Assembly: GCA_030430725.1 (NCBI GenBank)
Contig: JAUIKP010000124.1
Span: 1 to 8,574 of the forward strand
From: Nitrospiria bacterium
GTDB lineage: Bacteria; Nitrospirota; Nitrospiria; Nitrospirales; UBA8639
Direction: 5' to 3'
Length of the DNA stretch: 8,574 bases
Shown: positions 1-5,836 of the stretch, in pieces
Layout: every line of letters begins with the position of its first letter
Position numbering within the stretch: the stretch's first letter is position 1
Made by a program: the position numbers and the translations under genes
Notes under the pieces: model-generated
The model's database searches: none
Told to the model about the DNA's origin: nothing
Seen by the model: the letters and a program-made list of their open reading frames with translations, nothing else

Positions 1-200
1 ATACCAAGCATATTCATCACCTGGTACTTGGGTCCTTCAAGGGCTTGAATAAACGATCCATCGCAATGCAGTAACATGCCCGTGATACCCAGTTGCTTGT
101 TTTTTTCTCGTGCATGCTTCAACATCCCAACCAATTCCTCTTCTTCAATGGGCCGCGTTGCTGCACTGGCATAGATGATTTGATACAAGTCGTTTTCCAT
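1..200 (-). CDS. BLUF-domain blue-light sensor, N-terminal 66 residues (cut by window edge)
   Basis: BLUF domains bind FAD and sense blue light through a Tyr/Gln hydrogen-bond switch beside the flavin. Reading the minus strand from the ATG at 200 gives a protein beginning MENDLYQIIYASAATRPIEE, with the family's later block ITGMLLHCDGSFIQALEGPK. By alignment from memory with cyanobacterial PixD, Tyr10 matches the switch tyrosine Tyr8, Gln52 matches Gln50 and Asn34 matches the flavin-contacting asparagine, so the photochemistry should work. GAGGGAGA at 210-217 (minus strand), nine bases upstream, supports this start. The rest of the domain and any output domain lie outside the window, so a short stand-alone BLUF protein and a multidomain protein cannot be told apart. 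It lies downstream of the CarH-like gene on the same strand and may share its transcript. Confidence 0.9.
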   Translation of the reverse strand, partial: MENDLYQIIYASAATRPIEEEELVGMLKHAREKNKQLGITGMLLHCDGSFIQALEGPKYQVMNMLG

Positions 201-228
201 GAGCGATAGTCTCCCTCAAGTCCACAAT

Positions 229-366
229 TTATCTCAGGTCACGTGCTCTTCTCATTTGAACGTGAACGCCTCGCTTACTGAAAAAGCCGTCCGCAAGCCA
301 TCGACTCTGAATGCGGGAAACGTCCACCATATCAAAGCCTTCTAAAAGATGAAACAGGGAATCCAT
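229..366 (-). CDS. Possible small protein (45 aa) between the regulator and BLUF genes
   Basis: A short minus-strand frame starts at ATG 366 and stops at TAA 229-231. It fills most of the gap between the CarH-like gene and the BLUF gene. The product is basic at its end (GVHVQMRRARDLR) and amphipathic before that (SRIQSRWLADGFFSKRG), with no cysteine pairs or clear membrane segment. The frame stays open upstream to a TAA about 60 bases before the ATG, and the residues there also look protein-like (SAFLHSCFLKWSLF). The true start could therefore be TTG at 384 or another non-ATG codon, or this could be the remnant of a longer gene. No good Shine-Dalgarno site precedes ATG 366. I recognise no family. 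Its support is the protein-like composition and its position in the photosensor series. Confidence 0.3.
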   Translation of the reverse strand: MDSLFHLLEGFDMVDVSRIQSRWLADGFFSKRGVHVQMRRARDLR

Positions 367-467
367 AAAGAGAGACCATTTCAAAAAACACGAATGGAGG
401 AAGGCCGATTGAATATTGATTCGATTTTATCGACTTTCTATGGGGAAATTGGGAGGCTAGACAGAGG

Positions 468-1367
468 TTAGTGCTTGAGGGAAAACACAAAACGATCAAG
501 AGCATTCAAGTCCTGAAAGACGATGATATTTTCTTGCAAAAATACCTCAGCATGTGCCTGGACACCTTGTCCCCCTACCCCTATAGGAGACAGCGGGATA
601 ATCGCACCTGCTAATTGTTGTGCCAAGGCGCGGGCTTCACTTATAGACTCCATGATAGTTACAGAAAGCAACACACAGGTCGGACGGTTCCGTTGGCAAT
701 AGGCAGCCAATTCGGGAATGGGCAGATTGGCACCCAAATAATGCACCCGACAGCCCCGTGCCCGGCAAACATACGCTGCAGTCATAGCCGCGACTTCATG
801 CCACTCATTCATAGGACAGGCAACGACCACCACAGGTCCCTCATCCGCTGGTTGAAACTGGTTCATGGCCGAAAAAATCTTTTGCTTGATTTGATTGGAA
901 GCATAATGTTCCTGCCCCACGCCAAGCCTCCCATCGTGCCACAATTGCCCCACGCGTTCTTGTAGCGGAAGCAAAAAACGATGCACCGCCTCCTCAAAAG
1001 GAATCACGGCTAAGGCGCCATTCAATTTCCGCTCAAAACCCGCCCGATCATTCTCCTCCAATGTCTGGGATAACTCGATAACCAACCGTTCAGACGGTGG
1101 TGGCTCACGGTAAGTCTCCACAAACACCCGTTGGGCCTGTTCGCGTAGATACTCGAGTCCCTGTTCAGACAATTCACCAATGGCCATCCCCTGGTCCACC
1201 TGCGACTTGAGATAACGAAACAACATCACATCGTCATCCGTATATAGACGATAGCGATTGTCTCCTCGGATGGGTTTCACCAGCCCATAACGCCGCTCCC
1301 AGGCTCGTATGACATGAGGAGAAAGGCCGGTCAGCTTTGAAAAACGATGAATTCGATACATTGGCAT
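468..1367 (-). CDS. CarH/LitR-like MerR regulator with cobalamin-binding domain (predicted light sensor)
   Basis: CarH/LitR proteins are transcriptional repressors that bind adenosylcobalamin in the dark, form DNA-binding tetramers and fall off their operators when light breaks the cobalt-carbon bond. Residues about 3-75 form a MerR winged helix with the hallmark RAWERRYGL (21-29). Residues about 95-170 form the helical cap of the B12 domain and 178-297 its Rossmann-like part. The light-sensor motif W-x9-EH is intact (Trp143, Glu153, His154). His144 directly follows Trp143, matching the His132 that caps cobalt after illumination in Thermus CarH. His190 in NEWHE matches the lower axial ligand His177. 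The 299-residue length is normal. Met1 (1367) and Met3 (1361) are both possible starts; MYRIHRF at Met3 resembles usual family N-termini. The divergent promoters beside it suggest it controls itself and the 1524 operon. Confidence 0.93.
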   Translation of the reverse strand: MPMYRIHRFSKLTGLSPHVIRAWERRYGLVKPIRGDNRYRLYTDDDVMLFRYLKSQVDQGMAIGELSEQGLEYLREQAQRVFVETYREPPPSERLVIELSQTLEENDRAGFERKLNGALAVIPFEEAVHRFLLPLQERVGQLWHDGRLGVGQEHYASNQIKQKIFSAMNQFQPADEGPVVVVACPMNEWHEVAAMTAAYVCRARGCRVHYLGANLPIPELAAYCQRNRPTCVLLSVTIMESISEARALAQQLAGAIIPLSPIGVGGQGVQAHAEVFLQENIIVFQDLNALDRFVFSLKH

Positions 1368-1373
1368 TAGGTA

Positions 1374-1402
1374 TTTATATCAATATGTATAATGTATGTC
1401 AA
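1374..1402 (-). promoter_or_regulatory. Sigma70-like promoter for the CarH-like gene (leaderless)
   Basis: On the minus strand, TTGACA (1402-1397) is followed by a 17-base spacer and TATAAA (1379-1374). Counting seven bases past the -10 box puts the transcription start at or next to 1367, the A of the first ATG. The mRNA would then be leaderless if Met1 is used, or carry about six bases of leader if Met3 is used. No Shine-Dalgarno sequence is visible upstream, which agrees. The -35 overlaps a GACATACATTA box, so autorepression is plausible. Confidence 0.72.
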
Positions 1403-1477
1403 ATTTTAATGTGACAAAACTATTGACAAACATTAAACACATTGTTATAACTATGAACATACATTAGACAAACATTA
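1390..1477. promoter_or_regulatory. Putative CarH-type operator: five ACATTA-centred boxes over divergent promoters
   Basis: ACATTA occurs five times in 88 bases: on the plus strand at 1430-1435, 1461-1466 and 1472-1477, and on the minus strand at 1395-1390 and 1412-1407. The surrounding 11-mers are GACAAACATTA (1425-1435), AACATACATTA (1456-1466), GACAAACATTA (1467-1477) and, on the minus strand, GACATACATTA (1400-1390) and TTGTCACATTA (1417-1407). Two copies are tandem with an exact 11-base period. A 12-base word, GACAAACATTAA, recurs at 1425 and 1467, 42 bases apart. TAATGTATG (1390-1398) and CATACATTA (1458-1466) are perfect inverted arms. The boxes cover both -35 elements and the plus-strand start site. 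Thermus CarH is known to bind 11-bp direct repeats as a tetramer. That the neighbouring regulator binds here is inference. Confidence 0.65.
1423..1451 (+). promoter_or_regulatory. Sigma70-like promoter for the plus-strand operon
   Basis: A perfect TTGACA (1423-1428), a 17-base spacer and TATAAC (1446-1451, one mismatch to TATAAT) predict a start near 1458 and a leader of about 66 bases before the ATG at 1524. One ACATTA box overlaps the -35 and two tandem boxes sit across the start site. Such a strong core promoter covered by operator-like repeats fits a gene set kept off by a repressor until induced. Confidence 0.75.
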
Positions 1478-1523
1478 ATACTTCAAAACGTATCCACTTT
1501 TCATTTAAATCGGAGGAACTACA

Positions 1524-1766
1524 ATGACACTCACCAAACAACACTTCACCCAGCAAACGGAAAGGAGAGACCATGAGAACGCTGGAAAACCTTCAACTCA
1601 CTGTTCGCGCTGCGGGGGGTTCCTGGTGAGTAGTTTTTGTATCTCACCCGATCAGGGAACCTCTGAATTTCAGATTCCCGTGTGGAAATGTCTGCAATGC
1701 GGAGATCTGTTCGATGCCACGATCCTGAAGAACCGGCATCTTGTTCACCATCAATCCAACACCTAA
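1524..1766 (+). CDS. Small zinc-ribbon protein, first gene of the operon (80 aa)
   Basis: This short protein has two CxxC knuckles, Cys27-x2-Cys30 (CSRCGG) and Cys56-x2-Cys59 (CLQCGD), about 25 residues apart. That is the layout of a single treble-clef or zinc-ribbon module binding one zinc ion. Cys39 lies between them. The N-terminal 25 residues are polar and look unstructured, and there is no signal peptide, so the protein should be cytosolic. CGGAGGA at 1511-1517 ends six bases before ATG 1524 and fixes the start. It is the first product from the operator-covered promoter, and the next gene follows closely. Small zinc ribbons often act in transcription, translation or protein contacts, but the sequence does not show which applies here. 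I know no named family for it. Confidence 0.75.
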   Translation: MTLTKQHFTQQTERRDHENAGKPSTHCSRCGGFLVSSFCISPDQGTSEFQIPVWKCLQCGDLFDATILKNRHLVHHQSNT

Positions 1767-1768
1767 CC

Positions 1769-1842
1769 GGAGGGTACATGTCATGAATGCACCACGAATT
1801 TCCTTAACCACTCATTCATCGCCCCAGGGAGATTCTTCCATG
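1769..1842 (+). promoter_or_regulatory. Two competing ribosome-binding sites for the first SUMF1-fold gene
   Basis: GGAGGG (1769-1774) lies eight bases before ATG 1783, and AGGGAGA (1826-1832) lies seven bases before the in-frame ATG 1840. The second start puts a short basic n-region directly before the hydrophobic core of a typical signal peptide. The first adds 19 polar residues. I prefer 1840, but both could be used. Confidence 0.5.
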
Positions 1843-2790
1843 AAGAGACTTCATCGAACCATCGGCGGCACCATGCTTACCTCACTTCTCCTCATCACGA
1901 CCCCTGCCCTGAGCGCAAGCCCCGAAAACATGGTGCTCGTCCCCAGAGGAGAGTTCGTGATGGGGAGCAACGACCATCAGGATGAGAAACCTCATAATGT
2001 GGTCCTCGATGCCTATTACATCGATACGTATGAGGTATCCAACAAAGATTATAAGGAATTCATGAAAACCACGGGCCATCCGGCTCCAGCCTATTGGGAT
2101 GACCCTCGATTAAACAAGCCGGAACAACCGGTTGTGGGCGTCAACTGGTATGACAGCAGCGCCTTTTGCGAATGGAAAGGAAAACGTTTGCCGACGGAGG
2201 CGGAATGGGAGCGAGCGGCGAAAGGTCCTGATGGGCATGCCCATTACCCCTGGGGTCACCAGCTTGATTCCTCTAAGGCCAATTATGGCCAGAAGGTCGG
2301 GCAAACCACTCCTGTGGATTCCTACCCGGAAGGTAAGAGCGGGTACGGAGCCTACAACATGGCCGGTAACGTTTTTGAATGGGTCTCAGATTGGTATGAC
2401 CCCGGTTATTTCAATGTCAGTCCCGCCATGAATCCCCAGGGTCCGGCCACAGGGCTCAACTTTGCGAATCAGGGACCGGTCAAAACATTAAAAGGTGGAT
2501 CCTGGTTGGCTCCGTCAAGCTCACTTCATACAAGCCATCGTTTCTGGAATCAACCGGAGAACAATTCTTATGGGGTCGGCTTAGGTTTTCGCTGTGCCCA
2601 GTCTGCTTCTCCATCAGGCCTACAGGTGGTCCAATATGACTTTATGCTCTCGTTGATCAGCATGGGTCAGGAAAAGTGGGAAGAGGCTCTGACGTCTATT
2701 AAAAAAGCCCTGAAGGCGGATCCGGAAAATGCGGAATATCTACAGACCCAGACCTTGATCATGGATCAAATCAATAAAGGGAAACAGTAA
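1840..2790 (+). CDS. Exported SUMF1/FGE-sulfatase-fold protein with C-terminal TPR (paralogue 1)
   Basis: The 316-residue product starts with a signal peptide (basic MKRLHR, hydrophobic 11-20, likely cleavage after ALSA at 26). A SUMF1/FGE-sulfatase domain follows at about 29-255, shown by GKRLPTEAEWERAAKG (114-129), GNVFEWV (176-182), GGSW (219-222) and GLGFRCA (247-253). True formylglycine-generating enzymes carry two active-site cysteines shortly after GGS-. Here that stretch (221-246) has none, and the only mature-domain cysteines are the structural Cys110 and Cys252. Residues about 265-299 (MGQEKWEEALTSIKKALKAD and flanks) form one TPR-like helix pair. A periplasmic structural, ligand-binding or scaffold role is more likely than enzymatic formylglycine formation. 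The next gene is a close tandem paralogue. In-frame ATG 1783 would lengthen the protein by 19 residues. Confidence 0.87.
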   Translation: MKRLHRTIGGTMLTSLLLITTPALSASPENMVLVPRGEFVMGSNDHQDEKPHNVVLDAYYIDTYEVSNKDYKEFMKTTGHPAPAYWDDPRLNKPEQPVVGVNWYDSSAFCEWKGKRLPTEAEWERAAKGPDGHAHYPWGHQLDSSKANYGQKVGQTTPVDSYPEGKSGYGAYNMAGNVFEWVSDWYDPGYFNVSPAMNPQGPATGLNFANQGPVKTLKGGSWLAPSSSLHTSHRFWNQPENNSYGVGLGFRCAQSASPSGLQVVQYDFMLSLISMGQEKWEEALTSIKKALKADPENAEYLQTQTLIMDQINKGKQ

Positions 2791-2858
2791 GCCGGCCAGA
2801 TCCGGATGAACCCATTGAACATGCCTTACTAAGCTTTTAGCCAAACGGGAGAAACGTT

Positions 2859-3971
2859 ATGACAAACAGACAACCGGGAGAAGTCACCAAAGAACGCTTG
2901 CCCAGATTACAAGGACGCCTGCCTGTGGCAGGCGTCCTCCTGGGTGGGCTCCTGTTCACGCTTAATCCGTCGTCACCATTCGCTCAGGACATTGCCGGAG
3001 TGCCCGAAGGAATGGCCTATGTGCCTTTCGGCCCTGCCATCATGGGAATTGATAAAGACCCGGCAGAGGCCATGGCCACACGTGAATCTGCCACCTTGTA
3101 TCAAAAGCGAATGAGCATGCCCTCGTCAAAAGAAGCCTTTCATGATGAGGGACCGGCCCACTGGGTAGTCCTTGATGGGTTTTTCATTGATAAATTTGAG
3201 GTATCCAACAGCGACTTTGGAAAGTTCATGAAGGAAAAAGGACATCCCGGACCGGCATATTGGGACGATCCCCGGTTGAATAAACCCGACCAGCCGGTGG
3301 TTGGTGTGAATTGGTTTGACGCCAAAGCCTATTGCGAATACAAAGGCAAAAGACTCCCGACCGAAGCCGAATGGGAACGAGCCGCTCGAGGCCCTGAGGG
3401 TTTTCGCTATCCGTGGGGAAATGAGTTTGACCCGGCCAAAGCCAACTATGGCAAAAATCATGAAGCCACCCTCCCGGTGAATTCCATGCCCGAAGCAGCA
3501 AGCCCCTATGGACTCCATCACATGGCCGGCAATGTCTTTGAATGGGTGGAGGACTGGTATGACCCGGACTTTTACAAAAAGACCCCGCATCCCGTGAACA
3601 CCCGGGGTCCGCTTAAACCCATTTGGATCGGAGGAACCGGCACCTATGTGGATCGCCTGACGGTTGGGGAAAAGCGGGTCATTCGGGGTGGATCATGGAT
3701 TGCCGCGGAATCCAGTATTACCACCACGCATCGGTTCTGGAATCATCCTTCCAACAACAGCTATGGGGTGGGCCTTGGATTCCGATGCGCTCAGACAGCT
3801 TCCAGTGCAGTGAATGACAAGGTACGAACGGCCACGATTGACGCGATGAAGAGTATGGGCCAAGAAAAATGGCAGGAGGCCAAGACGCATCTTGACACTG
3901 CCCTGGCACTAGATCCTCATAATACCGAGATTCAGCAGATGCAGGCGTTAGTCCAAGGCAAACTTCAATAG
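2859..3971 (+). CDS. Exported SUMF1/FGE-sulfatase-fold protein with C-terminal TPR (paralogue 2)
   Basis: The 370-residue product has a long basic n-region, a hydrophobic core at about 22-35 and likely cleavage after FAQ (43). The SUMF1 domain spans about 49-312, with GKRLPTEAEWERAARG (163-178), GNVFEWVEDW (224-233), RGGSW (276-280) and GLGFRCA (305-311). From GHPxPAYWDD to GPxG, 45 of 54 residues match the upstream gene, so the two arose by duplication. It differs by an insert at about 65-97 (DKDPAEAMATRESATLYQKR and after) and a longer loop at about 252-273. The formylglycine active-site cysteines are missing here too. A TPR-like helix pair (about 325-358) ends the protein and retains MGQEKW. 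GGGAG (2847-2851) seven bases upstream supports the start. A perfect hairpin lies in the signal-peptide codons. Confidence 0.88.
   Translation: MTNRQPGEVTKERLPRLQGRLPVAGVLLGGLLFTLNPSSPFAQDIAGVPEGMAYVPFGPAIMGIDKDPAEAMATRESATLYQKRMSMPSSKEAFHDEGPAHWVVLDGFFIDKFEVSNSDFGKFMKEKGHPGPAYWDDPRLNKPDQPVVGVNWFDAKAYCEYKGKRLPTEAEWERAARGPEGFRYPWGNEFDPAKANYGKNHEATLPVNSMPEAASPYGLHHMAGNVFEWVEDWYDPDFYKKTPHPVNTRGPLKPIWIGGTGTYVDRLTVGEKRVIRGGSWIAAESSITTTHRFWNHPSNNSYGVGLGFRCAQTASSAVNDKVRTATIDAMKSMGQEKWQEAKTHLDTALALDPHNTEIQQMQALVQGKLQ
2912..2938 (+). repeat. Perfect 12-bp inverted repeat (hairpin) inside the paralogue 2 signal-peptide codons
   Basis: AGGACGCCTGCC (2912-2923) and GGCAGGCGTCCT (2927-2938) are exact reverse complements around a three-base loop, TGT. 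The GC-rich stem would be very stable in mRNA. It begins 53 bases after the ATG at 2859 and encodes part of the signal peptide (roughly GRLPVAGVLL). No U-tract follows, so it is not a standard terminator. It could slow ribosomes at the signal peptide, protect or define a processed mRNA end between the paralogues, or be chance. Confidence 0.8.
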
Positions 3972-3981
3972 GAACCTTCCC

Positions 3982-4398
3982 ATGAGGGACCATCACCCGA
4001 AGAAGGGAATAGAACAGGACATGAAAGCAACCTTCTCCTACCTGGCAGGTATCCTCCTTCTTACGTTCCTCCCTTCGATGGTGGTTGGAACGCCGGCCTA
4101 CGGGGTTTCACCGGCGGCCACTCAGGAGAAGGAGGAAGCCCGGGACCTCATTCATCAGACAGCCCAGGCCACGGAACATGCCTGGGAGGAGTTTCATGCT
4201 GCTGCTATCGGAGGAACACTGGCTTCACCGGCGGTTCAGTCCAACATTGAACGGCAGTTACATGAAGCCCGCGCATTGTTGATGGAGGCCAGAAAAGCCG
4301 AGCGGGACAACCGGTTTGATTCAGTCAAAGCTCTCACGCAAAAGATCAAGCAGATTACTCAGAACATTGTGCAGGCCAGTCGGGAGAAGAAACAATGA
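3982..4398 (+). CDS. Small exported helical protein of unknown function
   Basis: The frame encodes 138 residues: a basic n-region, a hydrophobic stretch at about 18-36 and likely cleavage after the PAYG region (about 41), leaving roughly 97 mature residues. The mature part is highly charged and probably all helical, with coiled-coil character from about 88 to 136 (RQLHEARALLMEARKAERDN and after). It has no cysteine and no obvious metal site. ATG 3982 has a weak AGGAA (3970-3974) overlapping the previous stop at good spacing. ATG 4021 gives a more compact signal peptide but a poor ribosome site. The stop overlaps the next start in ATGA (4395-4398), so it is translationally coupled to the third SUMF1-fold gene. 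I recognise no family. A periplasmic adaptor for its SUMF1 or TPR neighbours is a guess. Confidence 0.72.
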   Translation: MRDHHPKKGIEQDMKATFSYLAGILLLTFLPSMVVGTPAYGVSPAATQEKEEARDLIHQTAQATEHAWEEFHAAAIGGTLASPAVQSNIERQLHEARALLMEARKAERDNRFDSVKALTQKIKQITQNIVQASREKKQ

Positions 4399-5222
4399 AA
4401 ATGTGGCATGTCATCATACTCGCACTCACGCTGACAGGCACCCTACGGGATGCCACCGCAGTGGAAGGGCCCATCATGGAAAAGGACCCGGTCGAAATGA
4501 TCACCATTCCGGCCGGTCCATTCATTCGAGGGAGTGCCCCCGGAGAGGGTCGCCTCGACGAACAACCACGCCGCAAGATTTATCTCAATGCCTTTGCCAT
4601 CGATAAGTATGAAGTAAGCAATGGGCAGTATATGAAATTCCTGGAAGAGACATTACATAAGCCCCCCCTGAACGTGTTCGCCGAACGCCCGTTCAACATA
4701 GAAGAGGGCATTGCCGACCTGCCGGTTGTCCAGGTCACCTGGCATGACGCCGTCGATTATTGTTTCTGGGCTGGCAAACGTCTTCCTACCGAGGCTGAAT
4801 GGGAAAAGGCGGCTCGCGGAAACGATGGCCGCCTCTACCCCTGGGGGGATGACATTCCAACCCCCCAAAAGGCTAACTTTGATAGAGACTGGGAAGAGAA
4901 AAAGACATTTGTGGAGGTGGCAGCTCTTCCGAAAGGCCAATCACCGTATGGACTTCGCAACCTGGCCGGCAATGTCCGGGAGTGGGTTCAGGACTGGTAC
5001 GACTCCGACTACTATTCCAGAGCCCCGGAAAAAAATCCCACGGGTCCCGATTCCGGGATTCTGAAAGTGCTTCGTGGAGGTTCATGGAAAAGTTTTGATA
5101 CCGACTTGAGAGCGACCTCCAGAGGCAAGGGTGGCTTTGCATTAAAAACTCATGGCATTGGGTTTCGATGTGCACGGGACATCGGCCCAGGTCAAACCGC
5201 GTCACACAGCCATGCCCAGTAG
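4395..5222 (+). CDS. Exported SUMF1/FGE-sulfatase-fold protein without TPR (paralogue 3)
   Basis: The 275-residue product has a signal peptide (hydrophobic 5-16, likely cleavage after ATA at 22). One SUMF1 domain follows at about 31-263: AIDKYEVSN (68-76), AGKRLPTEAEWEKAARG (126-142), GLRNLAGNVREWVQDWY (186-202), LRGGSW (226-231) and HGIGFRCARD (253-262). It is clearly more distant from the first two than they are from each other, and it lacks the TPR tail, ending in a short polar segment (GQTASHSHAQ). The segment after GGSW (SFDTDLRATSRGKGGFALK) has no cysteine, so formylglycine synthesis is not expected. NirV- and PvdO-like SUMF1 proteins sit beside redox enzymes in other bacteria, which gives the context some precedent. 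Translation is coupled to the preceding gene by the four-base ATGA overlap. Confidence 0.87.
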   Translation: MKMWHVIILALTLTGTLRDATAVEGPIMEKDPVEMITIPAGPFIRGSAPGEGRLDEQPRRKIYLNAFAIDKYEVSNGQYMKFLEETLHKPPLNVFAERPFNIEEGIADLPVVQVTWHDAVDYCFWAGKRLPTEAEWEKAARGNDGRLYPWGDDIPTPQKANFDRDWEEKKTFVEVAALPKGQSPYGLRNLAGNVREWVQDWYDSDYYSRAPEKNPTGPDSGILKVLRGGSWKSFDTDLRATSRGKGGFALKTHGIGFRCARDIGPGQTASHSHAQ

Positions 5223-5239
5223 GGAGCCAGGAAGGTGTC

Positions 5240-5830
5240 ATGATGAAAATCCTACAAGCCCTCTCGTTGACTTCAGCAGCGATCCTGGTTGGTTTACCGA
5301 TGCCGGATATCGTCGGGAGTGAAGACGGCAATCATCCGACAAAGGGAATCCGACCGGAAATTGTGGCCGATTTCATTTATGCGGTTATTGAATCAGATCG
5401 CACCTTATATACCACGCATATCGTCGACCGCATGCAGGAAACAGGAACCGTTGTCGCTTCGGAAGCCTGGGAGTCCAGGAACGCTCTCCCCCTTCCAGCT
5501 CAGATGTTGCTGTTATCAGGTTCAACAGTGAAGAAGAAAGGTATCGGCCTTGAGTATCGTCTGGCAAGCCTTCTTCCCATTTACCAAAAAAATGGTCCTG
5601 CTACTGACTTTGAAGCAGCCGGTCTGGCGGCCGTAGAGCGTGAACCTTCTCAACCATACACAGGTTACATTACCAGGGGGGAACAGACATACTTCCAGGC
5701 CATCTATGCAGACCGGGCAATTTCCAAAGCCTGCGTCAATTGTCATAATACGCATCTGCTCAGCCCTACACGCGATCGTAAGCTGGGTGATGTCATGGGG
5801 GGAATTATTATCTCCTTCCCGGTGAATTGA
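5240..5830 (+). CDS. Exported Tll0287/DUF3365-like monohaem cytochrome c
   Basis: The 196-residue protein has an N-terminal signal peptide (hydrophobic about 6-20) and one haem-c site, CVNCH (Cys165, Cys168, His169), near the end. The layout matches the DUF3365/Tll0287-like family, a PAS-like fold with haem attached near the C-terminus: a helical N-terminal part, a middle segment (DFEAAGLAAVEREP, 124-137) and a final YADRAISKACVNCHNTH. These proteins are exported or membrane-anchored, and family members occur alone or as sensor domains. This one has no output domain, so it is a simple periplasmic electron carrier or small-ligand haem protein. AGGAAGG (5229-5235) sits four bases before ATG 5240; ATG 5243 directly follows. 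The axial ligand opposite His169 cannot be assigned from sequence. It sits between SUMF1 paralogue 3 and the cupredoxin-like gene. Confidence 0.85.
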   Translation: MMKILQALSLTSAAILVGLPMPDIVGSEDGNHPTKGIRPEIVADFIYAVIESDRTLYTTHIVDRMQETGTVVASEAWESRNALPLPAQMLLLSGSTVKKKGIGLEYRLASLLPIYQKNGPATDFEAAGLAAVEREPSQPYTGYITRGEQTYFQAIYADRAISKACVNCHNTHLLSPTRDRKLGDVMGGIIISFPVN

Positions 5831-5836
5831 GGAAGG
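5829..5836 (+). promoter_or_regulatory. Ribosome-binding site tight against ATG 5837
   Basis: GAGGAAGG overlaps the stop of the cytochrome gene and abuts ATG 5837. From the AGGA core to the ATG is only three bases, which is short. The in-frame ATG 5885 gives a more typical signal-peptide n-region but has only a weak AGG at 5873-5875. The site supports translational coupling but leaves the start uncertain. Confidence 0.45.

Noticed and set aside
421..433. Small palindrome TCGATTTTATCGA downstream of the CarH-like stop as a terminator
   Set aside because: The stem is only five pairs, AT-rich and without a U-tract. Read-through to the BLUF gene remains possible.
1390..1477. Repeats in the divergent region as a CRISPR array or a replication iteron set
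   Set aside because: The words are short, sit on both strands, are unevenly spaced and overlap two promoters, with no cas or rep gene. Operator boxes explain them better.
1573..1629. 18-residue frame inside the zinc-ribbon gene, ATG preceded by AAAGGAGAGACC
   Set aside because: The ribosome site is good, but the peptide is short, lies in a different frame from the cysteine motif and has no other support. Kept only as a possible overlapping leader peptide.
3126..3590. Minus-strand open frame of 154 codons within SUMF1 paralogue 2
   Set aside because: It is wholly antisense to a conserved domain and reflects codon bias on the coding strand.
1840..5222. Reading the SUMF1-fold proteins as sulfatase-activating formylglycine-generating enzymes
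   Set aside because: The active-site cysteine pair is absent in all three and no sulfatase gene is nearby.
4873..5331. Minus-strand open frame of 152 codons across the third SUMF1-fold gene and the cytochrome start
   Set aside because: It spans two real genes with no motif or context of its own.
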